NCBI RefSeq assembly: GCF_014250515.1
Contig: NZ_CP060202.1
Coordinates: 4,413,501-4,477,500 of the forward strand
Source: Hymenobacter sediminicola
GTDB taxonomy: Bacteria; Bacteroidota; Bacteroidia; Cytophagales; Hymenobacteraceae
Direction of reading: 5' to 3'
Length of the DNA: 64,000 bases
The notes under the pieces are model-generated. The model was not told the origin of the DNA and searched no databases. It worked only from the letters and a program-made list of their open reading frames with translations. A program made the position numbers and the translations under genes. This document shows, piece after piece, positions 9,226 through 17,401 of the stretch. Every line of letters starts with the position of its first letter. Positions within the stretch are counted from its first letter, which is position 1.

Positions 9226-10398
9226 ATGCCTCTGCTCGAAGTCACCGACTCTACCCGCGCCCGTCAGTTCCGCGACCTGGCGGAGCGAATCTACCGGGAG
9301 CATCCCAACTGGATTCCGCCGCTCGACCACGAGTTGGAAGCCGTTTTCGACCCTGAGAAAAACGCCAATTTTAAGCATGGCGAAGCTATCCGCTGGATTC
9401 TAACCGATGACGCCGGCGAAGTCATTGGCCGGGTAGCCGCCTTCGTAAACCAGCAGACCGCTCACGCTGATGCCACACTGCCCACCGGCGGGATGGGCTT
9501 TTTTGAGTGTGTTGATGATCAAGCGGCGGCGAATATGCTGTTTGAAGCCAGCCAAACCTGGCTGGCGGCGCGCGGCATGGTGGCCATGGATGGCCCCATC
9601 AACTTTGGGGAGCGGGACCGATATTGGGGGCTGCTGGTTGCGGGCTTCACGGAGCCCAACTACGGCATGTTCTACCACCCGCCCTATTATCAGCAGCTGT
9701 TTGAAGGCTACGGGTTTCAGGTGTATTTCAAGCAGTACACCTGCTACCGCGAAGTAGCTATGCCGCTGCATCAGGCGTTCAGCGCCGCCGCCGTGCGCTA
9801 TGCCGAGCAGTACCCGACCTTCCAGTTCCGGCACGCCAGCAAGCGCGACCCTGACAAGATGGCCCGCGACTTTCACCATGTGTACAACTTGGCCTGGGCC
9901 AACCATAGCGGCATTGCGGCCATGCCGCTGGAAAAAGCCCATGAGTTGGTGCGCCAAATGAAGCCCGTGCTCGATGAGCGGCTACTCTGGTTTGCCTATC
10001 ACAACGAGGAGCCGGTGGCTTTCTTCGTGAGCCTGCCCGAACTGAACCAGATTTTCAAGCATGTAGGCCGCAATTTCAACCTCTGGAACAAGCTCCGCTT
10101 TCTGTGGCAGAAGCGCCGCTACGAGCAGCGAACCGATAAAAAGCTGTTCGGAGTTATCTTTGGTGTGGTGCCGGAGTGGCAAGGCAAGGGTGTGGAAAGT
10201 GCCATGATGGTGCATGCCCGGGCCGAGTTTATGCGCGCAGGCTACACCGAAATTGAAATGAACTGGATAGGCGACTTCAACCCCCGGATGCTCGCCCTGA
10301 CCCGTTCTATTGGCGCCCGCATCTACAAAACGCACGTCACGTACCGCTACCTTTTCGACCGGCAGCGGCCCTTCGAGCGCAGCCCGATTATCCGATAA
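9226..10398 (+). CDS. GNAT-fold-like conserved protein
   Basis: 390 residues, soluble, no signal peptide. The arrangement suggests a double acyl-CoA N-acyltransferase fold: an N-terminal half with RWILTDDAGEVIGRVAAFVN (typical beta strands 2-4), and a C-terminal half with LFGVIFGVVPEWQGKGVESAMM, resembling the acetyl-CoA-binding motif (V-x-x-x-x-Q-x-x-G-x-G/A), then YTEIEMNWIGDFNPRMLAL. The last part resembles aminoacyl-transferase-type GNAT proteins widespread in Bacteroidota. The substrate is unknown. It sits 84 bases after paralog B of the glycosyltransferases; a functional link is possible but not shown. Confidence 0.6.
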   Translation: MPLLEVTDSTRARQFRDLAERIYREHPNWIPPLDHELEAVFDPEKNANFKHGEAIRWILTDDAGEVIGRVAAFVNQQTAHADATLPTGGMGFFECVDDQAAANMLFEASQTWLAARGMVAMDGPINFGERDRYWGLLVAGFTEPNYGMFYHPPYYQQLFEGYGFQVYFKQYTCYREVAMPLHQAFSAAAVRYAEQYPTFQFRHASKRDPDKMARDFHHVYNLAWANHSGIAAMPLEKAHELVRQMKPVLDERLLWFAYHNEEPVAFFVSLPELNQIFKHVGRNFNLWNKLRFLWQKRRYEQRTDKKLFGVIFGVVPEWQGKGVESAMMVHARAEFMRAGYTEIEMNWIGDFNPRMLALTRSIGARIYKTHVTYRYLFDRQRPFERSPIIR

Positions 10399-10423
10399 GC
10401 TTCAGATAACGAATAGCTAAGGT

Positions 10424-10510
10424 TGTCATCCTGAGTAACGCGAAGGACCGTCTCCCGCTGCAACAAGTTGTTGCAGCGGGAGACGGTCCTTCGCGTTACT
10501 CAGGATGACA
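10424..10510. repeat. Perfect 43-bp inverted repeat between convergent genes
   Basis: Arm 10424-10466 (starting TGTCATCCTGAGTAACGCGA) is the exact reverse complement of arm 10468-10510, with a single G at 10467 as centre. It lies between the stop of the GNAT-like gene and the stop of coaE. There is no T run, so it is more likely a dispersed palindromic repeat than a plain terminator, though it could also stop transcription. The GTCAT...GAAGGA layout recurs in diverged form at 28759-28909. Confidence 0.85.
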
Positions 10511-10530
10511 GTTTTATTCAGCTCCTTCAC

Positions 10531-11124
10531 TCATTGGCTGAATTGCTCGTGCAGGCGCAGCACCTGCGGAATCAGCAGGTGCTGGTCGTCGTTGCGGATG
10601 AGGTGGTCGGCGCGCTGCATCTTCTCCTCCTCGCTCATCTGCTTGCCGATAATAGCCAGCACATCATCGGCAGTACGGTGCGGGTCGCGGTGCAGCACGC
10701 GCGCCTGCCGGACTTCCAGCGGCGCAAACACCGTGATAATCTGGTCCAGCTGACGGTAAGCCCCCGATTCGTAGAGCAAAGCCGCTTCTTTCAGAATATA
10801 GGCGTGGCCCTGCGCCGCGCAGTCTGCCGACCACAGCGCAAAATCACGGCCGACGGCGGGGTGCACCAACGCGTTGAGGCGGGCCAGCTGCGCCGGATCG
10901 GAGAAGGCGAGACGGCTGATGTGGGCGCGGTTGAGCTGGCCGGTGTCGTCAAACGTTTCCGGGCCGAAAGCAGCCAACAGTTCATCACGGAGCTGCGCAT
11001 CGTTCACCATCACCCATTTGGCCCGAAAATCTGAGTCGTAGACGGGCACGCCCAGCACCTGAAACAACCGACATACCACGCTTTTCCCGGAGCCAATACC
11101 ACCCGTAATACCAATCCGACGCAT
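10531..11124 (-). CDS. coaE: Dephospho-CoA kinase
   Basis: 197 residues, the usual length. The P-loop GGIGSGKS is at residues 8-15, followed by VPVYDSDFRAK (the aspartate region that binds dephospho-CoA) and the family block PLLYE-like EAALLYESG. It phosphorylates the ribose 3'-hydroxyl of dephospho-CoA, the last step of coenzyme A synthesis, in the cytoplasm. It is the last gene of the minus-strand run nusB - ytxH - idh - DUF1573 - yajC - ybbR - coaE, an order common in Bacteroidota. The gap to the upstream YbbR gene is 57 bases. Confidence 0.95.
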   Translation of the reverse strand: MRRIGITGGIGSGKSVVCRLFQVLGVPVYDSDFRAKWVMVNDAQLRDELLAAFGPETFDDTGQLNRAHISRLAFSDPAQLARLNALVHPAVGRDFALWSADCAAQGHAYILKEAALLYESGAYRQLDQIITVFAPLEVRQARVLHRDPHRTADDVLAIIGKQMSEEEKMQRADHLIRNDDQHLLIPQVLRLHEQFSQ

Positions 11125-11181
11125 ACGCTACTGTGAGAACTGAGTAAGTGGATAGAAGCAGGAAGGCCAAACGGGGTGCCG

Positions 11182-12150
11182 CTAGTCTGCAGGAACCGTA
11201 GCAATGCGCACTAGCTTTGTGATAACGCGGCGGCCGCGCACCACTTCAGGTACTTGCGCCAGCACCGGCTGCAGGCTGGAGTCAGGCCCCAAAAACTGAC
11301 CGTAGTGCAGCTGCACGCGTACTTGGCTACGGTCGAGGCGGGCACTGTCTTCGGGGAAGCACTGCAGACGTACGCGCACCGTAGCCGGGCTCAGGCGGTA
11401 TTCACGGCCGGGCGGAAAGCCCGCCAGCTCCGGCAGCACATCCAGCGCGATACTCACCAGCGGGCGGGGCTGCAGGCGCACCCGCACTTCCTGCACATTG
11501 GTCTGCACCAACTCCGGACCACCAATCGGTACGCTCAGGTCGCCGTTGCTACTGCCGGCAGGGGCCTGTGGCAGATGCACCGGATACGGGTTGGCCAGCG
11601 CCTCTACTTGCCTTGCCGGCCCCTGAAACAGCACCTGCGCCGGCATAAAGCGCGCCGCAAATGGCAGCGCCGAGCCATCGGCAGCCGGGCTAAGGGCCAA
11701 GGTGAGGCGGCGGCTCACCAACCGGTCAAACTCTACCCAAAGCGTATCCGAAATCAGATAGTTGAACTGTAGCCCTTCCATAGCAGCCTGCAGAGCCGGC
11801 CGTACAGCCATGCCTGTCACGTAGCGCGTGTTGGGCAACGCATACAGGGTTATTTCAGCCGGTTTCACGTCCAGCATCAGCTGCTTACGTAGCAGCTTCC
11901 AGCCACGGCTGGTTACGTTCACGGCTACTTCCGTCGGCAGGGGCTTCACAGGTACGTAGCGCGATACATCGTAGCGCCAAGCCAGCGGATACGTGATGCG
12001 GGTGGTATACGTCTTGTTCAGGGCGTTCAGCAGCCAGAAGGTGCTGGCCGCCAGAAAGCATGCCGTTACGGCCCGCCAATAGCTACGCTCCTGCCCGTAG
12101 AACGGGCTGAAGAACCAGCGCAGCACACGGGCAGAACGAACGAGCGGCAT
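11182..12150 (-). CDS. YbbR-like domain protein (CdaR-like)
   Basis: 322 residues. One membrane anchor lies near residues 27-46 (VTACFLAASTFWLLNALNK), and the rest is extracytoplasmic beta structure. The segment TYTTRITYPLAWRYDVSRYV with PTEVAVNVTSRGWKLL fits the YbbR repeat (Y...V.V...N......P..V.V...G). In Firmicutes, YbbR/CdaR proteins modulate the cyclic-di-AMP synthase CdaA; in Bacteroidota the gene commonly sits with yajC and coaE, as here. The start is 15 bases past the yajC stop, so the two are almost surely co-transcribed. Confidence 0.75.
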   Translation of the reverse strand: MPLVRSARVLRWFFSPFYGQERSYWRAVTACFLAASTFWLLNALNKTYTTRITYPLAWRYDVSRYVPVKPLPTEVAVNVTSRGWKLLRKQLMLDVKPAEITLYALPNTRYVTGMAVRPALQAAMEGLQFNYLISDTLWVEFDRLVSRRLTLALSPAADGSALPFAARFMPAQVLFQGPARQVEALANPYPVHLPQAPAGSSNGDLSVPIGGPELVQTNVQEVRVRLQPRPLVSIALDVLPELAGFPPGREYRLSPATVRVRLQCFPEDSARLDRSQVRVQLHYGQFLGPDSSLQPVLAQVPEVVRGRRVITKLVRIATVPAD

Positions 12151-12165
12151 ACAAACAGAGCAGGA

Positions 12166-12498
12166 TTAGGCCACCGGTGGCGTGTCGACAGCTTTGGCGG
12201 GTTTCACTTCGCGGGAAATAGCCGAGCGGTCAAACTTGAGCTTGGTACCCCGGTCTACCTCAATAATAACCGTTTCGTCGGTGAGGTCAAGCACTTTGCC
12301 ATGCAAGCCACCAATCGTAACCACGGTAGCGCCCTTCACAATGGATTCGCGAAACTTCTTGGCCTCGGCTACTTTGCGCTGCTGGGGCCGAATCATGAAG
12401 AAGTAAAGCACTACGGCAATGGCTACCGGGAACAGGTAGGACATGAAGCTGTTGGCGGAGGAAGGAGCAGTAGCCTGCAGGAAAAGGGTAGCAAACAT
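12166..12498 (-). CDS. yajC: Preprotein translocase subunit YajC
   Basis: 110 residues. A single membrane helix (FPVAIAVVLYFFMI) is followed at once by the diagnostic RPQQRKVAEAKKFRESI and the small beta domain KGATVVTIGGLHGKVLDL. YajC associates with SecDF and supports Sec export at the inner membrane. I use the ATG at 12498; an in-frame TTG at 12510 would only add MTLP. The C-terminus is a short Lys/Pro tail. It lies directly upstream of the YbbR gene (15-base gap). Confidence 0.92.
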   Translation of the reverse strand: MFATLFLQATAPSSANSFMSYLFPVAIAVVLYFFMIRPQQRKVAEAKKFRESIVKGATVVTIGGLHGKVLDLTDETVIIEVDRGTKLKFDRSAISREVKPAKAVDTPPVA

Positions 12499-12545
12499 GG
12501 GAAGAGTCAATTAGGCAATACGATGGCAGAAAAACAGAAAACGGC

Positions 12546-12596
12546 AATGAGGTGAAACGAGGCTCCTTGATAACCAGAACCTTGCTTCACCTCATT
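12546..12596. repeat. Inverted repeat between DUF1573 gene and yajC
   Basis: Perfect 11-bp arms AATGAGGTGAA (12546-12556) and TTCACCTCATT (12586-12596) with a 29-base loop. There is no T run. It could be an mRNA processing or stabilising stem within the operon. Confidence 0.45.
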
Positions 12597-12615
12597 CTCA
12601 GTTGCCTGATATGCT

Positions 12616-13137
12616 CTACTGACGAACGGGGCCCTGCTCGCCATCGGGCAGGATATTGGTCTTAATGGAAATCTGGTTGATGCTAGGCGTGGTATTGGCA
12701 CGCACGGCCACCTGCTTGTTCTGGATACCCGATTTGCCGTGGCTGTCGAACTGCACTTCAATCGTGCCTTTGCCACCCGGCTGCACGGGCTCCTTGGTCC
12801 AGGAGGGCGTGGTGCAGCCGCACGAAGCCTGGGCATTCTCGATGAGCAGCGGCGTTTTGCCGGTATTCGTAAACTCAAACGTGTGTTTTACCACAGCGCC
12901 GGGCTTGATGTCGCCGAAGTCGTGCTCGGTTTTGTCAAACGTCATTACGGGCGCATTGGGGTTGGCCACTTCCGTGTCGGTCGTCACGTTGGGGTTGTCA
13001 ACGGTCGGGTTAGCAGCGGCTTCTGTAGCGGCGGCGTTCATGCCTTCCGTACCGACTTCGGCCGTCTTATCGTTGGAACAGGCGCCTGCCAGCAAAGCAC
13101 CGGCAAGCAGGAAAGAGGGAAAAAGAATACGTTTCAT
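12616..13137 (-). CDS. DUF1573 lipoprotein
   Basis: 173 residues. A lipoprotein signal peptide ends in LLAGAC, with Cys20 as the likely lipidated residue. After an Asn/Thr/Ala-rich linker comes the DUF1573 immunoglobulin-like domain: FDKTEHDFGDIKPG, HTFEFTNTGKTPLLI, ASCGCTTP and VQFDSHGKSGIQNK all match the family. These proteins are abundant envelope or surface proteins in Bacteroidota; biochemical function is not known. The gene lies between idh and yajC on the same strand. Confidence 0.88.
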   Translation of the reverse strand: MKRILFPSFLLAGALLAGACSNDKTAEVGTEGMNAAATEAAANPTVDNPNVTTDTEVANPNAPVMTFDKTEHDFGDIKPGAVVKHTFEFTNTGKTPLLIENAQASCGCTTPSWTKEPVQPGGKGTIEVQFDSHGKSGIQNKQVAVRANTTPSINQISIKTNILPDGEQGPVRQ

Positions 13138-13167
13138 GCGAAGAAAAATGTGGGCACAGGCAGCTGC

Positions 13168-14175
13168 CTATGCATTCTGCAAATTAGCAATAATTGCTTG
13201 GGCAAACTCAGTAGTTGTGGCTTTGCCGCCTAGGTCGCCGGTGCACTTGTCTTTGTCTTTGAGCGTCTTTTCCAGCGCCTTCTCAATCTGGTCGGCGTAG
13301 GTGTGCTCACCGAGGTGGTGCAACATCATCAGGCCCGAACGGAGCAGCGCCGTAGGGTTTGCTTTGCCCTGACCGGCAATGTCCGGGGCCGAGCCGTGTA
13401 CGGCCTCAAAAATGGCCATATCGTCGCCGATGTTGGCGCCAGCTACTACACCCAGACCGCCTACGAGGCCCGCGCACAGGTCAGACAGGATGTCACCAAA
13501 CAGGTTGGTGGTTACGACCACATCAAACTGCTCGGGCTTATTCACGAGCTGCATGCACATGTTGTCGATGATTTTGTCCTCGAACACGATGTGCGGAAAC
13601 TCGTTGCTGGCTTCCTTGCAGGCGTTCAGCATCAGGGTGCCGGCCATTTTCAGGATGTTGGCTTTGTGAGCCAGCGTTACCTTTTTGCGGCCGTGCTTAT
13701 CGGCGTAGGCAAAGGCGGCGCGGCAGATTTTGCGCGAGCCTTCCTTAGTAATACGGTTGAACGAGTCGGCAATGCCCAGCCGCTCATCGTACACTTCCAG
13801 ACCCGAGTACAGGCCTTCGGTATTCTCGCGGAACAGCACCAAGTCGATGCCTTCGTAGCGCGTCTTGATACCGTCGGTGGTTTTAGAAGGGCGCACGTTC
13901 TGGTACAGGTCGTACTTCTGGCGCAGCGTTACATTGATGCTGCGGAAGCCTTTGCCTACCGGCGTCGTGATGGGGCCTTTCAGCGCCACGCGGTTTTTCT
14001 CCAACGACGACAGCAAGGCCTGCGGAATCAACTCGCCCGATTGGTCGAAAGTAGTCTGTCCGGCGTTCTGCTCTTCCCATTGCACAGGCACCTTGGCGGC
14101 AGCGAAAATGTCGGTTACAGCTTTCGTGATTTCCGGCCCAATGCCGTCGCCGGGGATGAGAGTGATGAGATGCAT
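13168..14175 (-). CDS. NAD-dependent isocitrate dehydrogenase (IDH3/IPMDH family)
   Basis: 335 residues starting at the ATG at 14175 (MHLITLIPGDGIGPE is the canonical N-terminus; an in-frame upstream extension to 14238 looks non-coding). The isocitrate-type signature is RSINVTLRQKYDLYQNVRP with RENTEGLYSGLE, as in IDH3, rather than the isopropylmalate type. The metal and cofactor region TTNLFGDILSDLCAGL and the NAD-side loop EAVHGSAPDIAGQGKANP are present. It would decarboxylate isocitrate to 2-oxoglutarate in the TCA cycle. No leu genes are nearby, which supports IDH over 3-isopropylmalate dehydrogenase; homoisocitrate dehydrogenase is a less likely alternative. Confidence 0.85.
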   Translation of the reverse strand: MHLITLIPGDGIGPEITKAVTDIFAAAKVPVQWEEQNAGQTTFDQSGELIPQALLSSLEKNRVALKGPITTPVGKGFRSINVTLRQKYDLYQNVRPSKTTDGIKTRYEGIDLVLFRENTEGLYSGLEVYDERLGIADSFNRITKEGSRKICRAAFAYADKHGRKKVTLAHKANILKMAGTLMLNACKEASNEFPHIVFEDKIIDNMCMQLVNKPEQFDVVVTTNLFGDILSDLCAGLVGGLGVVAGANIGDDMAIFEAVHGSAPDIAGQGKANPTALLRSGLMMLHHLGEHTYADQIEKALEKTLKDKDKCTGDLGGKATTTEFAQAIIANLQNA

Positions 14176-14356
14176 CAAGTAATGAATGAGGGATGGGGAG
14201 ATGGGGAAGCCGACCCAACCGGCCGGCCTTGTTGCCACAAAGGTACCACGCTAGAATGTGCCACAAATGAAAAATGTGCCGATGTGCCGTTTGCAGAGTG
14301 GGAGTAAGCCTCCTGCAAATCAGCGCATCAGCACAGTTTCGTCACTTGCGTCATTC

Positions 14357-14668
14357 TCAACTGCCTTTGCGGGAGTTTATCTGGTTGATGAGCTGATCAA
14401 CGTCGCCGAGCAGCTGCTCGGCCTTGCTTTTGGCGTCCTGAATCACGCGCTGGCCTTCGCTCTTGGCAGAGCTGGGGCTTTGGTCGGCGCGGCTCGTAAC
14501 GAGGTTCTCAGTGAGGTCGGCCAGCGTCTCGCGGTATTTTTCCAGCTGATAGCTCAGCCAGCTGCGGGTTTCGCGGCCTTTCTCAGGTGCATACAGAAGT
14601 CCGATGACGGCCCCGGTGAGGGCACCGCCCGCGAAGCACAGAATACCGGTAGTGGTTTTGCTACCCAT
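14357..14668 (-). CDS. YtxH domain protein
   Basis: 103 residues from the ATG at 14668. The N-terminal membrane-associated glycine-rich helix is followed by the YtxH hallmark GLLYAPEKGRETR, then an amphipathic coiled-coil tail (ENLVTSRADQ ... GDVDQLINQINSR). These small envelope proteins are common in Gram-positives and Bacteroidota; function is unclear, sometimes stress-related. It sits between nusB and idh on the same strand. Confidence 0.82.
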   Translation of the reverse strand: MGSKTTTGILCFAGGALTGAVIGLLYAPEKGRETRSWLSYQLEKYRETLADLTENLVTSRADQSPSSAKSEGQRVIQDAKSKAEQLLGDVDQLINQINSRKGS

Positions 14669-14754
14669 AAAATTGGAAACGTGGCGTGGTGGGAAGAGAG
14701 AAAATAACACCTTATAGACGAAGCAGCCCCCTACGAGGTTGCCCGGCCCAAGGG

Positions 14755-15939
14755 CTATTGGTTGTCCAAGAGGCCGCGGCCCGATTTGCGAATGGCGCCG
14801 CTAGCCGTCAGATCCTGGGCCAATTTATCCAGAATCCCGTTCACAAACTGTTTGCTCTTCGGGGTGCTGTAAATTTTGCTAATTTCGATGTACTCGTTGA
14901 TGGTCACTTTTACCGGAATACCCCGGAACAGGTGCATTTCACAAAGCGCCATCTTCAGCAGAATCTTGTCGGTGAGGGCAACACGCTCCACGTCCCAGTT
15001 CTGCACCGACTCGGCAATCAGCTTCTCGTATTTCTCGTCGTCGGCCAGGGTTTGCTTGTACAGGCTTTCCGCAAACTCCTTGTCCTCAGTCCAGTTCGCC
15101 GACAGCGACATTAGCTCCAGCTCCTCTGTTGCGGCTTCATCGAGCATCTTCACCGTTTTCAGCACCAGATTCTTGACGATGGACCGGTTTTCTTCCCAGT
15201 TCAGGTCGTCTTCCTCGATGTAACGCGGCAGGCTTTCGCCCTTGAACACGAAGGACTTGAAGATGTGCTTCAGCATTTCCTGGTCCTCGGCGTAGTTGCC
15301 GGCCGGAGCCGCCAGATAGCTGATTATCTCCGGGTCTTGCCGCATTTCGTTGCGCCAGGCGCCGCGCAAGGCCTCCATTTCTTCTTCGCCATGCCACTGC
15401 TGGGAACGACGAATGGTGAGGGTCTGCAGCTGCGTGTTGCTGATGAGCTTCTGGATTGCCTGGTTTTCTTCCAGACGAGTGGTATCCAGCTGCGGCTCAG
15501 CCGACGCAATGTGCTTGCGGGCCGCGCGAGCCTTGTCTTCCTCAATTACCTGCAGCAGCGCTTCCGGGATATTGAGAAGGTGCAGGTATTGGTCGTGGAT
15601 GCTCTCGGCAGCATGAATCATCTGGCCGCCGTAGAAGTTGGCGTCCTTGGCAACCGCCTTCTGGTAGTATTTGATGGCATCCTGCACGGCACCGTACACG
15701 TCGGCATCGTCGCCTTTTTCAGGCTCTTCGCCGCTCTTGTACCACTCCTTCAACACTACTTCGGCCAGCTTGCGCTGCCCTTGTAGTTTGCGGCGGTCCT
15801 GCGGCTCCGGCGAGGTAAGATCGGGCGCAAAAGCATCCGCAATCTGGTCATTAGCCAGCGAAAAATCAGACGCAACTGCCTGATGGTAGGCGTAGAGGGC
15901 CTGCATGACCTTGATGCGGAGCGTGCGACGGTTGAGCAT
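14755..15939 (-). CDS. nusB: Transcription antitermination factor NusB, long Bacteroidota form
   Basis: 394 residues, far longer than the roughly 140-residue E. coli NusB. The start ATG at 15939 gives MLNRRTLRIKVMQALYAY, the NusB N-terminal helix. The canonical core is then interrupted by a long acidic, Gln-rich helical insertion and resumes in the last 130 residues (ETVAL-type VERVALTDKILLKMALCEM, VTINEYIEISKIYSTPKSKQFVNGILDKLA). NusB with NusE binds boxA RNA and supports rRNA antitermination. It opens the conserved block leading to yajC and coaE. Confidence 0.9.
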   Translation of the reverse strand: MLNRRTLRIKVMQALYAYHQAVASDFSLANDQIADAFAPDLTSPEPQDRRKLQGQRKLAEVVLKEWYKSGEEPEKGDDADVYGAVQDAIKYYQKAVAKDANFYGGQMIHAAESIHDQYLHLLNIPEALLQVIEEDKARAARKHIASAEPQLDTTRLEENQAIQKLISNTQLQTLTIRRSQQWHGEEEMEALRGAWRNEMRQDPEIISYLAAPAGNYAEDQEMLKHIFKSFVFKGESLPRYIEEDDLNWEENRSIVKNLVLKTVKMLDEAATEELELMSLSANWTEDKEFAESLYKQTLADDEKYEKLIAESVQNWDVERVALTDKILLKMALCEMHLFRGIPVKVTINEYIEISKIYSTPKSKQFVNGILDKLAQDLTASGAIRKSGRGLLDNQ

Positions 15940-15950
15940 GAGTTGTCGGG

Positions 15951-16037
15951 TTGATTGTTGACTGCGGATAGTTGATTGATTCTTGTTGCCGGAAGCCGGG
16001 AGCCTACCAACAATCAACTATCCGCAATCAACAATCA
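15951..16037. repeat. Inverted repeat flanking the nusB start
   Basis: Arms 15952-15978 and 16011-16037 pair at 26 of 27 positions (TGATTGTTGA ... GCGGATAGTTGATTG against its complement), with a 32-base loop. The same GTTGATTG motif occurs in the inverted repeat at 30369-30458, so it seems to be a dispersed intergenic family. It fills the gap between leucine dehydrogenase and nusB. Confidence 0.7.
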
Positions 16038-16041
16038 GGAA

Positions 16042-17130
16042 TTAATAAGTGGATTTGACTTTGCCCAGCGAGGCAATGCGCTCCTCAGCCTGCCGGATGG
16101 CGGCGGCTTGCGGATGGCTCTGCTCCTGCTCGGCTTTGTTGAGCACCTGCGTGGTGTAGTCGTAAATCTTTTCGGTCTGGGTGAGGGCCGTCTGGCGGCT
16201 GCCGCCCACTACTTCCGAGTACACGTTGATGAGGCCACCAGCGTTGATGAGGAAGTCGGGGGCATACACGATGCCGCGCTCCACCAGAGCCGGTCCGTGC
16301 ACGTTTTCGCTCTTAAGCTGATTGTTGGCACAACCGGCAATAACGCGGCACTTCAGCCGGTCAATCGTGTTATCGTTGATGGTCGCACCAAGCGCACAAG
16401 GCGAGTAGATGTCCACCTCCTGGTCGTAGATTTCGTCGAGGCCCACGGCGCGGGCGCCAAAACGGGCTGCCGCTTCCAGCGCACGGTCTTCGTAGTAGTC
16501 AGTCAGTACCAACTGAGCGCCTTCTTTCTGCAGATACTCCAGCAGATAGGTACCCACGTGGCCCACGCCCTGCACCGCAATGCGCTTGCCAGCCAGCGAA
16601 TCAGAACCGAAGGCCTTTTTGGCGGCGGCTTTCATCCCCATATAGGTACCGAAGGCCGTTACGGGCGACGGGTCGCCGGAGCCACCCATACTTTCGGGCA
16701 GACCCGCTACGTGCTTGGTTTCCATCCGGATGTACTCCATGTCCTTGGTGGTCATGTTTACATCTTCGGCCGTGATGTACTTGCCGTTGAGGTTTTTCAC
16801 GAAGCGGCCGAACTTGCGCAGCAGCGCCTCGGTCTTCATGGTCTGGTCGCCGATGATGACGGCCTTGCCACCACCCAAGTTGAGGCCCGAAATAGCCGCC
16901 TTGTAGGTCATGCCGCGCGAGAGGCGCAGCACGTCGTTCAGAGCTTCCATGTCGGAGGCGTAGTGCCACATGCGCGTGCCGCCCAGGGCCGGGCCCAGCA
17001 CCGTGTTGTGGATGCCAATGATGGCGCGCAGACCAGTTTCGTGGTCGTGGCAGAATACTACCTGCTCGTGCTGGTGCTCAGCAATCTGACTGAAAACCGA
17101 CGTGTCGGTCATTTCTTGGATTTCAACCAT
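16042..17130 (-). CDS. Leucine dehydrogenase (Leu/Phe/Val dehydrogenase type)
   Basis: 362 residues, typical for leucine or phenylalanine dehydrogenases. GPALGGTRMW, the catalytic-lysine region SGLNLGGGKAVI, DVNMTTKDMEYI and the Rossmann motif VQGVGHVGTYLLEYL followed by LTDYYEDR are all present. It converts a branched-chain amino acid and NAD+ to the 2-oxo acid, NADH and ammonia. The GGTRMW signature separates it from glutamate dehydrogenase. It is transcribed toward nusB but divided from it by the inverted repeat at 15951-16037. A different family member ends at 562. Confidence 0.88.
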   Translation of the reverse strand: MVEIQEMTDTSVFSQIAEHQHEQVVFCHDHETGLRAIIGIHNTVLGPALGGTRMWHYASDMEALNDVLRLSRGMTYKAAISGLNLGGGKAVIIGDQTMKTEALLRKFGRFVKNLNGKYITAEDVNMTTKDMEYIRMETKHVAGLPESMGGSGDPSPVTAFGTYMGMKAAAKKAFGSDSLAGKRIAVQGVGHVGTYLLEYLQKEGAQLVLTDYYEDRALEAAARFGARAVGLDEIYDQEVDIYSPCALGATINDNTIDRLKCRVIAGCANNQLKSENVHGPALVERGIVYAPDFLINAGGLINVYSEVVGGSRQTALTQTEKIYDYTTQVLNKAEQEQSHPQAAAIRQAEERIASLGKVKSTY

Positions 17131-17194
17131 GGGGATGGAGAAAATGAGGGTGGGGGAATTTTGGGGGAAGGAACAGAGCGGTACTTGCGTGTTG

Positions 17195-17202
17195 TATCTT
17201 TG
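17195..17202 (+). promoter_or_regulatory. Candidate -7 element (TATCTTTG)
   Basis: An exact TAnnTTTG match upstream of the plus-strand ABC transporter gene. No TTG is found at the proper distance upstream, so the assignment is tentative. Confidence 0.35.
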
Positions 17203-17401
17203 AGGAGTGCGCGGCGGCGCGGCACAGCGTTTACGTTGAATGGCTCAAAACCGGCTATTGCTAGTCCGGCACAAAGCCCCGCTCCGTGGCACACACCTCA
17301 ATTCGGGTGCAAAAGTAACCCAATTTCCGGTTACGGCCATTGGCGGCGCTATCTTCGCGACGGACAGGCCGTATGACTTCCGGCTTCTATTCCCTTCTGC
17401 C

